Part shown: positions 17,963 through 29,871 of the stretch, piece by piece
How positions within the stretch are numbered: the first letter of the stretch is position 1
Layout of the letters: every line of letters starts with the position of its first letter
Assembly: GCA_035544895.1 (NCBI GenBank)
Contig: DASZZM010000059.1
Span: 124,001-188,000, forward strand
Direction of reading: 5' to 3'
Source: JASLEW01 sp035544895
GTDB lineage: Bacteria; Acidobacteriota; Thermoanaerobaculia; Multivoradales; UBA5704
Length of the DNA: 64,000 nucleotides
Translations under genes and position numbers: made by a program
Notes under the pieces: generated by a model
The model's database searches: none
What the model was told of the DNA's origin: nothing
What the model saw: the letters and a program-made list of their open reading frames with translations, nothing else

Positions 17963-19993
17963 ATGACACGGGTCGACTTGGCGGAGCAGCGATGGCGGCA
18001 GGCGGCAGTCGCCAACCTGGCGGACGCGGTCATCGCGCTCGACGCCGGCGGCCGCGTGACTTTCATGAACCGGGCCGCCGAGGCCTTGACGGGAAAGGAC
18101 CTCGAAGACGTGCGCGGCCGGCCGCTCGCCGAGGCGGCGGCGCTGCTCGACGAGGGCACGCGCGGACCGCTCGACCTGCCGGCCGGCGGCGGGCAGGGCT
18201 ACGATTCGGTGGCGGCGGTGGCGGCCGCGGCCGCGGCGGACGGCAGCGTCACCCAGCGCGCCCTGTGCGCCGACGCCCGCGGCGGCGAAAGGCTGCTCGA
18301 CATCACTCTGATCCCGGTCCGCGACGACGACGGGCCGTGCGGCAGCGTCCTGGTCCTGCGCGACGTCACCGCCCAGGTGCGCACCGAGCGCGCGCTGCGC
18401 GACTCCGAGGAGCGCTACCGCGCCTTCGTCGAGCAGAGCTCGGAGGGGATCTGGCGCGCCGAGCTGGCGCGGCCGATGCCCATCGACTTTCCGGAGGACG
18501 AGCAGATCGAGATCTTCTATCGCGACGGCGTGGTGGCCGAGAGCAACCTGGTGATGGCCCAGATCCACGGGCTGCCGAGCCCCAGCGAAATGATCGGGAC
18601 GCGCCTCGAGCACCTCCTGCCGCGCTCCGACGCGCGGCACGTCGAGCACCTGCGCACTTTCATCCGCTCGGGCTATCAGCTCAGCGGCGCGGAGTGGCAG
18701 GGCAACGACCGGGATGGCACTCTCAGGCACTTCCTCAACCACCTGACCGGCGTGGTCGAGAACGGCTGCCTGGTCCGCATCTGGGGCACCCAGGTCGACA
18801 TCACCAGCCACAAGCGGCTCGAAGAGGAGCTGCGCCAGCGGGCCGAAGAGCTGCTCGCCGCGGACCGGCGCAAGGACCAGTTCCTCGCCATGATGGCGCA
18901 CGAGCTGCGCAACCCCCTGGCGCCGATCCGCAACGCCGTCGAGCTCATGCGCCAGGTGGAGACCGCCGACGCTTCCTTTCACGCCTCGCGCGCGATGGTC
19001 GAGCGGCAGGTCAAGAACCTGGCGCGCCTGGTCGACGACCTGCTCGACGTCTCGCGTATAACCCACGGCAACATCCGGCTGCGCAAGGAAGCGATCGACC
19101 TGCGCACCATCGTCGAGCGCGCCGTCGAGGCCACCCGCCCGCTGATCGAGGCGCGCGGCCATGACCTGGTGGTCGAGCTGCCGCCATCGCCGGTGCGCCT
19201 GGAGGTCGATCCCACCCGGATGGAGCAGGTATTCGCCAACCTGCTCGACAATGCTGCCAAGTACACCATGCCCGAGGGACGCATCCGGCTCACCGCCGTA
19301 CGCGCCGGGGCGGAGGTCGTGGTGCGAGTGCGCGACACCGGCATCGGCGTGCCGGCCGACGTGCTGGGCCGCGTTTTCGAGCCCTTCGTCCAGTCGGACG
19401 GCTCGCTGGCCCGCTCCGAGGGAGGCCTGGGGATCGGCTTGACCCTGGTGCGCAGCCTGGTCGAGATGCACGGCGGCAGTGTCGAGGCGCATAGCGCCGG
19501 GCTCGGCCAGGGGAGCGAGTTCGTGGTGCGCCTGCCCGGACGGGGCTTCGAGCTGGTGGGCGAAGGCCCGGCCGGCCCGGCGGACCCGCGCTTCCCGGCC
19601 CGGGCCCGCAGCATCCGCGTCCTGGTCGTCGAGGACAACGTGGACGCGGCAGAGAGCCTGGCGACCCTGCTGCGCCTGTGGAACCACCGCGTCAGCGTGG
19701 TTCACGACGGCGCGGCGGCCATCGAGGTGGCGCGCAGCGAGCGGCCGGAGGTGATCCTGCTCGACATCGGATTGCCCGGCCTCGACGGCTACCAGGTCGC
19801 CCGGCAGCTGCGCGAGGAGGTCGGCCTGCGCGGCGCCCTGATGGTTGCCATGACCGGCTACGGGCAGCCGGAAGACCGCCGGCGCTCCCAGGAGGCGGGC
19901 ATCCACTATCACTTCGTCAAGCCCGTCGAGCCCGTCGTCCTGCGCAGCCTCCTCTCCGGCCGCCACGACAGCGCCCTGGAGGATCGGGACTAA
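17963..19993 (+). CDS. PAS-containing hybrid histidine kinase/response regulator
   Basis: A 676-residue cytoplasmic sensor with no membrane segment. It has PAS 1 (about 12-130, ADAVIALDAGGRVTFMN), PAS 2 (about 145-290, RYRAFVEQSSEGIWRAEL) and HisKA with phospho-acceptor His313 (MMAHELRNPLAPIRN). HATPase follows, with N box EQVFANLLDNAAKY and G boxes VRDTGIGV and GGLGIGLTLV. A C-terminal receiver has phospho-acceptor Asp601 (VILLDIGLPGLDG) and Lys in HFVKPVEP. With no output domain, it probably relays phosphate to a separate protein. AAGGA lies 10 bases before the ATG. Signal unknown. Confidence 0.95.
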   Translation: MTRVDLAEQRWRQAAVANLADAVIALDAGGRVTFMNRAAEALTGKDLEDVRGRPLAEAAALLDEGTRGPLDLPAGGGQGYDSVAAVAAAAAADGSVTQRALCADARGGERLLDITLIPVRDDDGPCGSVLVLRDVTAQVRTERALRDSEERYRAFVEQSSEGIWRAELARPMPIDFPEDEQIEIFYRDGVVAESNLVMAQIHGLPSPSEMIGTRLEHLLPRSDARHVEHLRTFIRSGYQLSGAEWQGNDRDGTLRHFLNHLTGVVENGCLVRIWGTQVDITSHKRLEEELRQRAEELLAADRRKDQFLAMMAHELRNPLAPIRNAVELMRQVETADASFHASRAMVERQVKNLARLVDDLLDVSRITHGNIRLRKEAIDLRTIVERAVEATRPLIEARGHDLVVELPPSPVRLEVDPTRMEQVFANLLDNAAKYTMPEGRIRLTAVRAGAEVVVRVRDTGIGVPADVLGRVFEPFVQSDGSLARSEGGLGIGLTLVRSLVEMHGGSVEAHSAGLGQGSEFVVRLPGRGFELVGEGPAGPADPRFPARARSIRVLVVEDNVDAAESLATLLRLWNHRVSVVHDGAAAIEVARSERPEVILLDIGLPGLDGYQVARQLREEVGLRGALMVAMTGYGQPEDRRRSQEAGIHYHFVKPVEPVVLRSLLSGRHDSALEDRD

Positions 19994-19996
19994 GGA

Positions 19997-20025
19997 TTCA
20001 CTCCTCGATTGCTTTCGGTTATAGT
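19997..20025 (+). promoter_or_regulatory. Candidate promoter of the Cys-rich peptide gene
   Basis: TTCACT (19997-20002) and TATAGT (20020-20025) are separated by 17 bases in a notably AT-rich pocket. The leader contains a 6-bp hairpin (GCTCGC/GCGAGC, about 20046-20061) just before the Shine-Dalgarno GAGGGG (20065-20070). Confidence 0.5.
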
Positions 20026-20076
20026 TATTATCGCGTTTGCATGTTGCTCGCCCTTCGCGAGCGTGAGGGGAACGTC

Positions 20077-20238
20077 ATGAAAAAACAGCTCAAGAAGATC
20101 CGTATCAGCCGTGAAACCATCCTTCGATTGGAGAAGGAGAGCCTCGAGGCCGCTGGCGGGAGCCCGCCTTCCGACACCTGCAGCCACTGCGGCAGTTGCA
20201 TGGTCGCCTGCACCACGATTCGCACCAGCTGCTGCTAA
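20077..20238 (+). CDS. Putative class I lanthipeptide-type (RiPP) precursor
   Basis: A 53-residue peptide starting MKKQLKKIRISRETILRLEK. The N-terminal half is a charged leader with the spaced pattern (K/R)-hydrophobic-x-hydrophobic-(S/N)-x-E-T-(I/L)-x-x-L seen in Bacteroidota/Acidobacteriota class I lanthipeptide leaders (from memory). After AAGGS comes a core with six Cys and many Ser/Thr (SPPSDTCSHCGSC, then CTTIRTSCC). Ser/Thr could be dehydrated and joined to Cys as thioether rings. GAGGGG sits 6 bases before the ATG, and a plausible promoter and leader hairpin precede it. No LanB, LanC, transporter or protease gene lies in the window, so it is an orphan or is matured in trans. A metal-binding peptide is the alternative. 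Confidence 0.72.
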   Translation: MKKQLKKIRISRETILRLEKESLEAAGGSPPSDTCSHCGSCMVACTTIRTSCC

Positions 20239-20272
20239 ATGCGAGCCGCCGACGGCGGGGGCAGCCGCTGAG

Positions 20273-20947
20273 CTAGGTCAGCAATCCCTTGCGGGCGGCG
20301 TAGCGCACGAGCTCGGCGGTATTCCTGAGGCCGAGCTTGGCGAGGACGCGGGAGCGGTGGTTCTCGGCAGTCTTGAAGCTGATGCCCAGGGCGCGCGCGA
20401 TCTCCTTGGTGCTGCGCCCTTCGACCACCAGGTGAAAGACTTCGCGCTCGCGATCGGTGAGCCGGCCGTATGGGTTGACGTCGATGCCGGCGTCGGAGTC
20501 GGCGTCGCGGGCGTCGTGCTCCGGCCAGCGGTACTGGTCGGCGAGGACCTTGGTGGCCTGCGGGCCGAAGTAGTCCTGCCCGGAGGCGAGCGCCCGCACC
20601 GCGGCGAGCAGCTCGGAGGCTGCGCTGTCCTTGACCAGGTAACCCGCCGCGCCGGCACGCACCATGTGCAGAACGTACTCTTCCTCCTCGTGCATGGTGA
20701 GGACGAGGATGCGCGTGGCGGGCAGCTCGCCGCGGATGCGGCGGACCACTTCGATGCCGCTCAGGTGGGGCATGCTGACGTCGAGCACGATCACGTCGGG
20801 ATGGGTCCACTGCGCCTTTTCCACCGCCTCCAGACCGTCAGCGGCTTCGCCCACCACCTCGCACTCGCCGCTCGCCCTGAGCAGGCCCACCAGGCCCTGG
20901 CGCACGATGGTGTGGTCGTCGGCGACCAGCACGCGGATGGGCGCCAT
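20273..20947 (-). CDS. NarL/FixJ-family response regulator
   Basis: A 224-residue two-domain regulator. The receiver has the acidic pair in VLVADDHT, phospho-acceptor Asp56 (VIVLDVSMPHLSG), switch residue in VLTMHEEE and Lys in YLVKDSAA. A linker of about 25 acidic residues leads to a LuxR-type helix-turn-helix: LTDREREVFHLVVEGRSTKE, then IARALGISFKTAENHRS. ATG 20947 shares a base with the stop of the upstream kinase gene (TGATG), so the two form a coupled two-component pair at the end of a signalling operon. Targets unknown. Confidence 0.96.
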   Translation of the reverse strand: MAPIRVLVADDHTIVRQGLVGLLRASGECEVVGEAADGLEAVEKAQWTHPDVIVLDVSMPHLSGIEVVRRIRGELPATRILVLTMHEEEEYVLHMVRAGAAGYLVKDSAASELLAAVRALASGQDYFGPQATKVLADQYRWPEHDARDADSDAGIDVNPYGRLTDREREVFHLVVEGRSTKEIARALGISFKTAENHRSRVLAKLGLRNTAELVRYAARKGLLT

Positions 20948-21832
20948 CACCCCTCTCGGCCGCCCGCGGACAGCGGCAGCTCGATCTCCAGCGACGTGCC
21001 GCTCCCCGGGGCGGAGCGCACGCGGCAGCGGCCGCCGAACAGCTCCACGCGGTCGCGGATGCCGCGCAGGCCGCAGCCGTCCCCCGCGGCGGCGCCCTGG
21101 CCGAAGACGGCCTCCTCTTCGAAGCCGGCGCCGCGATCGGCGATGCGCAGCGCCAGAAGCTTGCCGCGCCGGCGCAGGTCGAGGTCGGCAACCTGGACAC
21201 CGGAGTGCTTGAGCACGTTGGTGAGCGCTTCCTGGACGACGCGGAAGACCAGGGTTTCGAGATCCGAGTCCAGCCGCTCCTCCGCTCCGCCGTCCTCGAG
21301 GCCGCCCGAGAAGCGGACCTCGAGCCCGGTGCGTTGGCGCAGCGTACGGACCAGCCAGCGCAGCGCCGGCATCAGGCCGAGGTCGTCGAGGATCGTCGGG
21401 CGCAGCAGATGGGAGAGCTCGCGGGTGTCGGCGAGGGAGCGCGCGGCGAGCTCGACGGCGCCGCCGAGCCGCTCCCGCAGGTCCGGGGGCGGGTCGCCGG
21501 CCGCGTGCTCCAGCAGCTCGAGCTGGTACTTGAGGGCGGTCAGATTCTGGCCAAGGCCGTCGTGGAGCTCGCGCGCCAGGCGCCGGCGTTCCTCCTCCTG
21601 GACCTGCCAGACCGCCTTGGCGAGGCGGCGGAAGCGGCGCTCGCTCGCCATCAGCTCTTGAAACAGGCCCTGGTTGTCGCGCGTGATCTGGCCGACGCGC
21701 TCGAGGATCTCGCGCAGCCGGTCGGCGGGCGCCGGACCGGAAGCGGCCGAGGGCGGCGCGTCGCCCGGCGGTGTGGCGAGGGGCAGGGTGGCGCGCCGCT
21801 GCCGAGGGGCGCGTGGCCGGGAGGCGGGCGCC

Positions 21833-25554
<3,722 letters not shown>

Positions 25555-25558
<4 letters not shown>

Positions 25559-26772
25559 CGCGCCACTCCGGGACGCCGCCCCTGGTGCGCGGCGAGCACT
25601 CCTCCCCAGGTCGTGGACGGTGGACGGCGCGCGGCGCGTGGCGGGGCGGGCGGCGCTTCGCCCGCGGACGATGCCAACCCTGCGGACGGCGCGGTGGGCG
25701 CTGGCGCCCGCGCTGCGGGCGCCGCCGATACTATGGGCGATGTTTGCGCTGTTGGCGATGTTTGCGCTGTTGGCGATGTCTGCAGCATGGCCGGCGCCGG
25801 CGGCTCGGCTGCCGGCGGCGAACCCGCTTCCTGCACGGGCCGCAGGGGAGAGCGAGCGCGCAGCCGGGCTTGCTCGATCTCGGCCACCAGCCGCTGCCGG
25901 CCCTGCGGCGAGAGGTCGAGCTCGGCCGGCAGCGTGGCGACCAGCCGGCTCAGCTCTTCGTCCATGCGGGTGACGGCGATGGCCAGGGCGGCGTGCGAGC
26001 CGAGCGTCTCGAGGATCTCGAGATCGAGGTCGGTGAAGGCGCTCCCCTCCTTGCGGCTGTCGGCATAGACCGCGCCGATCGTGCGGTCGAGGGCGCGCAC
26101 CGGCACGCAGACCATGGCGCGGATGGCGCCGCTCACGACGCTGGCACGCGCCCGCAGGGAGGTCTCGACCATGGCATCGGAGGTGGCGAGGGGCCGGCCC
26201 GTCGCCAGCACCTGTTCGACGGCGCCAATGCTGCCGGAGAACTCGGGTTGCGCGAGGTCCGGCGGCGCGAGGCCGGCCACCGCGGCGATCTCGAGCTCGC
26301 CATCGGAGCGGGCCAGCAGGACGAAGCCGCGCTCGGCTCCCGACAGCTCGAGCACGGAGTCGAGCACGCTGCGCAGCAGCTCGTCGAGGCTCCCGGGGGC
26401 GGCCAGGCGGCGCTGCGTCTCGATCGAGGTCCGCCAGCGCTCCAGCCGCTCCTCGGCCCGCGCCCGGCTCTCCTCCTCGGAGAGCTGCTCGAAGCTGGCG
26501 ACCAGCCCGCCCAGGCTCAGCCAGCAGCGCTGCGGCAGGGTCAGCCCTTGCGCCGGCACGCCGTCGACCAGGCTGCCGTTCTTGCTGGCAAGATCGGTGA
26601 GGCTCCAGCCGGACTCGGTCGGGGCGAGGACGGCGTGGCGGCGGGAGACCCGCTCGTCTTCGACCACCACGTCGCAATCGACGCCGCGGCCGATGACGTA
26701 CTCGCGGCCGTCGCGCAGAGCCACGACCTCGGCCGGAGCATCGGGCAGGTGGAGTGTGACGCGGGCAGGCAT
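25555..26772 (-). CDS. FHA-GAF domain protein
   Basis: A 405-residue cytoplasmic adaptor. The N-terminal FHA domain (about 20-95) has the phosphothreonine-binding residues in VIGRGVDCDVVVEDERVSRRH and SKNGSLVDG. A helical link is followed by a GAF domain (about 130-285, ERGFVLLARSDGELEIAA to GSHAALAIAVTRM). The tail is Pro/Ala-rich and contains three QTSPTA/QTSPIV units encoded by an 18-bp tandem repeat; these TSP sites could be kinase targets. The stop overlaps the Ser/Thr kinase GTG, which strongly suggests FHA reads phosphorylation by that kinase. Confidence 0.9.
25738..25780. repeat. 18-bp tandem repeat, about 2.4 copies
   Basis: Unit GCGATGTTTGCGCTGTTG, repeated head to tail. It encodes successive QTSPTA blocks in the tail of the FHA-GAF protein. 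It is unusually AT-rich for the region and a likely site of copy-number change. Confidence 0.8.
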
Positions 26773-26788
26773 CCCGCGGCCCTGGGGG

Positions 26789-27607
26789 CTAGCTGCCGCC
26801 GGACGCGAGGTTGAGGCTGAACTGCAAGGTCGAGGCGGCGGCGCGCAGCAGCCCGGCGGCGTTGGTCAGGTCGCCGCTGGCGCGCCAGACGTCCGGAATG
26901 GCGCCGCCGCTGTTGCGCACCGTGTCGGCGAAGGCGCCGACGGCGCGGGAGGCGCCGATCAGGTCTCCGCCGGCATACATGGCCCGCGCGGCGTGGATCT
27001 TGCTGGTCAGGTCGCTGGCCAGAGCGGCGGGCATCAGGCCGCCGTCGGCCGCGAGCAGGCTGTCCACGGCGTCGAATTTCTCGTTGATCACCGTGGCGGC
27101 TGGCCGCAGGTCGGCGACGATGAGGAAATCCGAGAAAGAGCCTTCGGTGCCGCGGGCGCGATAGCTCCCCGATCCGATGGCGCCGGTTATGTCGTGGAAG
27201 GCGCTCCCGCCGGAGGAGGAGAACAGCCGCAACGGGCTGCCGGGAGTGAGGTTCAAGTTATAGACGTGGAGCTCCAGGCTCTGGATACCGCTGAAGGACA
27301 GGCCGCCGGCCGGCGGCGGGTGGATGCTCACCTCGACCGGGAAGGCCACGGGAATGCTCAACAAGCCCCCGGCGGGAAGCCGCGCCAGCAGGGCGAGCGG
27401 ATCGACCAGGCGCGCCGAGAGGCCCAGGTTCTGCGGAGTGAGGCCGACGACCCCCTCGAAGGTCAGCGACAGGTCGGCGGCGACCCCCGGCAGGTCGATG
27501 GTGGCGGTCGCCTGGTTGCCGGAGATGCTGAGGTTCGAGATCCCCTGGGCGGCGGCGGCGGTGGCCGTCAGGAAAGCCACGAGGAAAACGATTTTCAATC
27601 TCGGCAT
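26789..27607 (-). CDS. Secreted protein of unknown function
   Basis: A 272-residue exported protein, not recognised with confidence. Signal peptide MPRLKIVFLVAFLTATAAAA is followed by a beta-rich N-terminal domain (ISNLSISGNQATATIDLPGV, LSLTFEGVVGLTPQNLGLSA) and a helical C-terminal part (DLTSKIHAARAMYAGGD, ASRAVGAFADTVRNSGG). ATG 27607 is preceded by GGGAGG at 5 bases and by a candidate promoter. It is first in the operon leading to FHA-GAF, Ser/Thr kinase, histidine kinase and regulator, which hints at an envelope signal or an output of that cascade. Confidence 0.78.
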   Translation of the reverse strand: MPRLKIVFLVAFLTATAAAAQGISNLSISGNQATATIDLPGVAADLSLTFEGVVGLTPQNLGLSARLVDPLALLARLPAGGLLSIPVAFPVEVSIHPPPAGGLSFSGIQSLELHVYNLNLTPGSPLRLFSSSGGSAFHDITGAIGSGSYRARGTEGSFSDFLIVADLRPAATVINEKFDAVDSLLAADGGLMPAALASDLTSKIHAARAMYAGGDLIGASRAVGAFADTVRNSGGAIPDVWRASGDLTNAAGLLRAAASTLQFSLNLASGGS

Positions 27608-27636
27608 AGTGGCCTCCCGCATCGGGTACGGGGGCG

Positions 27637-27665
27637 AGTCTATGCTCGCCGGTCGGCCATTGCAA
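27637..27665 (-). promoter_or_regulatory. Candidate promoter of the five-gene signalling operon
   Basis: On the minus strand TTGCAA (27660-27665), 17 bases and TAGACT (27637-27642), about 30 bases before the secreted-protein ATG. The 273-base gap up to uup otherwise shows only an AT-richer stretch (27750-27800) with no convincing gene. Confidence 0.48.
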
Positions 27666-27880
27666 GTTCTGGAAAGCAAGATGCGCGCCGGCTCGCATAT
27701 TACAAGACGCTCGGTCGGCTGCCGGCCCTTCCAGGAGCCGCAGGAGGACGATGAATGGCGATATTTACACTTGCGGATTCAAGCCGATGCCCGCTCGAGA
27801 TTCTTGAATACCATCGCGGCTCCCCTGCGATCTGAGGAATCTACTCCCTGTTCAGGCATGCGCTTTCGCTCTACCTGCTC

Positions 27881-29689
27881 TTACCGCTGCTTCGCCTCGA
27901 GCTCGGCCCATCGGGCGTAGAGGCGCTCGATCTGGGCTCTCGTCCCTTCGACGGCCTGGTAGCGCTCTTGGAGGGCGGCGGGATCGGCGCCTACCTTGGG
28001 GTCGGCGAGCGCGGCCTCGCGGGCGGCCAGGCTGTCCTCAGCCTCCAAGATCCTCGCCTCCATCCCCTCCCACTCCTTCTTCTCCTGGTAGGAGAGCCTC
28101 TTCGGCGCCGGGCGGCCAATGGACCTGGACACCGGCTCGGAGCGTGCGGGCGTAGGAGAGGTCTGGCGCGCCGCCTCCCACTGCGCGGAGTCGGCGAAAT
28201 ACTCGGCGCCGCCCCGGCCGTCGAGGGCGAGGATCACGGTCGCGACGCGGTCGAGGAGGTAGCGGTCGTGGGTGACCAGGACCAGCGCCCCGGGAAACTC
28301 GAGGAGGCTCTCCTCCAGGACTTCGAGGGTAGGGATGTCGAGGTCGTTGGTCGGCTCGTCCAGGATGAGGAGGTCGGCCGGCCGGAGCATCAGGCGGGCG
28401 ATGAGGATGCGCGCCCGCTCGCCCCCGGAGAGTCGGGCGACCGGGGTGTCGAGCTGCTCGGAGCGGAAGAGGAAGCGCTTCGCCCAGGCGGCGACGTGGA
28501 CCTCGCGGCCGCGGTAGACCACCGAGTCGCCCTCGGGCGCGAGCGCACGCCGCAGGCTCATCGCCTGGTCGAGGCTCTCCCGCCCCTGCTCGAAGAAGAC
28601 CACGGCGAGCTGTTGTGCGCGCTCGATTTCGCCGCCGTCGGGAGCGAGCCTCCCGGCGAGCAGGTTCAGAAGGGTCGTCTTGCCGCTGCCGTTCGGACCC
28701 AGGAGCCCGAGCCGTGTCCCGGGGGTCAGCAGCAGGTCGAGGCCGTCGACGATCCTGCGCTCGCCAAACGACTTCTCGAGCCCGCGGGCCAGGAGGAGCT
28801 TCTTGGTCTTTCGCCCCGAGGCGGCGAAGTCGATGCCGGCGGGGGCGCCCCCGGCGGTCCGCTCGCGTAGCTCGGCCAGCTCGTCGAGGAGTCGTCCAGC
28901 CGACTGTATCCGCCCCTTCGCCTTGGTGGTCCGCGCCTTGGCGCCCCGGCGCAGCCACTCGAGCTCGCGGCGCGCCCGGTTGGCCAGGCTCGCCTGGTAC
29001 TCGGCCTGGCCGCGCAGCGCCTCGTCGCGCCGCTCCAGGAACTCGCTGTAGCCGCCCTGGGCCGTGAAGAACCCGTCAGGGTAGCGGCGGTCGATCTCCA
29101 TCATGCGGTTGGCGACGCGCTCCAGGAAATAACGGTCGTGGCTCACCACCAGGAAGGCCTGGGACGACGACCCGAGGAGCGCCTCCAGCCAGAGGATCCC
29201 ATCCAAATCCAGATGGTTGGTGGGCTCGTCCAGAAGCAGGATGTCGGGCTCGCGCACCAGCTCGCGGGCGATGGCGAGGCGCTTCGTCCAACCCCCGGAG
29301 AGCATTGCGACGGCCTGGCCGGGGTCGGCGAAGCCGGCGCGCCCGAGAGTCGCCGCCACCCGCCCGGCCCGCTCGAAGTCCTCTCCCGGAAGACCGTGGA
29401 GGGCGGCCAGCAGGACCTGCTCGACCGTGTGCTCGGCTCCCGTCGAGAAGTCGGCGTCCTGGAGGACGTAGCCCAGGCGGACCCCGCGGCGCAGCGACCG
29501 CGTGCCGAGGTCCGGCTCCTCGAGGCCGGCCAGGATGCGCAGGAGGGTCGACTTGCCCGAGCCGTTCGGCCCCACCAGCCCGACCCGGTCGCCCTCGGCG
29601 AGCCCGAAGGAGAGGTCGGAGAAGAGCGGCCGGGCGACGTAGCCGCGGGTGAGCCCCTCGCAGGAGAGCAGGAGGGGGCGGTCGCTCAC
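27881..29689 (-). CDS. uup: ABC-F family ATPase, Uup-like
   Basis: A 602-residue soluble protein with two ABC ATPase cassettes and no membrane domain. Cassette 1 has Walker A GPNGSGKST (40-48), signature LSGGWTKRLAIAREL and Walker B ILLLDEPTNHLD. Cassette 2 has GPNGSGKTT, LSGGERARILIARL and LLILDEPTNDLD. The linker between them and a C-terminal coiled coil (SYQEKKEWEGMEARILEAED to the end) match the Uup branch, which acts on DNA or stalled ribosomes. Start GTG 29689 overlaps the preceding 61-residue gene as GTGA. It is last in the alpha-glucan operon, where its presence is unexplained. Confidence 0.9.
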   Translation of the reverse strand: MSDRPLLLSCEGLTRGYVARPLFSDLSFGLAEGDRVGLVGPNGSGKSTLLRILAGLEEPDLGTRSLRRGVRLGYVLQDADFSTGAEHTVEQVLLAALHGLPGEDFERAGRVAATLGRAGFADPGQAVAMLSGGWTKRLAIARELVREPDILLLDEPTNHLDLDGILWLEALLGSSSQAFLVVSHDRYFLERVANRMMEIDRRYPDGFFTAQGGYSEFLERRDEALRGQAEYQASLANRARRELEWLRRGAKARTTKAKGRIQSAGRLLDELAELRERTAGGAPAGIDFAASGRKTKKLLLARGLEKSFGERRIVDGLDLLLTPGTRLGLLGPNGSGKTTLLNLLAGRLAPDGGEIERAQQLAVVFFEQGRESLDQAMSLRRALAPEGDSVVYRGREVHVAAWAKRFLFRSEQLDTPVARLSGGERARILIARLMLRPADLLILDEPTNDLDIPTLEVLEESLLEFPGALVLVTHDRYLLDRVATVILALDGRGGAEYFADSAQWEAARQTSPTPARSEPVSRSIGRPAPKRLSYQEKKEWEGMEARILEAEDSLAAREAALADPKVGADPAALQERYQAVEGTRAQIERLYARWAELEAKQR

Positions 29690-29871
29690 GCCCCCGAGCC
29701 AGCACCCGCGGGTTCTGCTCCCGCGGGGAACCGCTCCTTCTCGGCCCGCCCCAGCCCCTCGCTCCGCCACCCCTCGCGGAGGGCCTCGGCCCAGGTGTGG
29801 ACCTCGCGGCTCAACGCTGCCGCCATCTTCCGCGGCAGCTGGAGGCCGTGGACGCAGATCAAGCGCGTCAT
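29686..29871 (-). CDS. 61-residue unknown protein coupled to glgB and uup
   Basis: MTRLICVHGLQLPRKMAAAL then SREVHTWAEALREGWRSEGL; no family recognised. It is predicted to be a small, largely helical, basic protein without a membrane segment. The main support is position: its ATG overlaps the glgB stop (ATGA) and its stop overlaps the uup GTG (GTGA), so it exactly fills the space in a coupled series. It may serve mainly to carry ribosomes from glgB to uup. Confidence 0.55.
   Translation of the reverse strand: MTRLICVHGLQLPRKMAAALSREVHTWAEALREGWRSEGLGRAEKERFPAGAEPAGAGSGA

Noticed and set aside
15674..19966. A 1430-codon open frame on the minus strand
   Set aside because: Only the part from ATG 17818 has a signal peptide and protease domains; the rest is antisense to the hybrid kinase and is open because of high GC.
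25559..26677. Upstream extension of the Ser/Thr kinase frame through the FHA-GAF gene
   Set aside because: The extension is a shadow of the FHA-GAF gene with no domain content; the GTGA overlap at 25558 gives a natural start.
27754..27834. 26-residue plus-strand frame MAIFTLADSSRCPLEILEYH... preceded by GGAGG
   Set aside because: It has a ribosome-binding-like site but no promoter, conserved motif or neighbour logic; too short to support.
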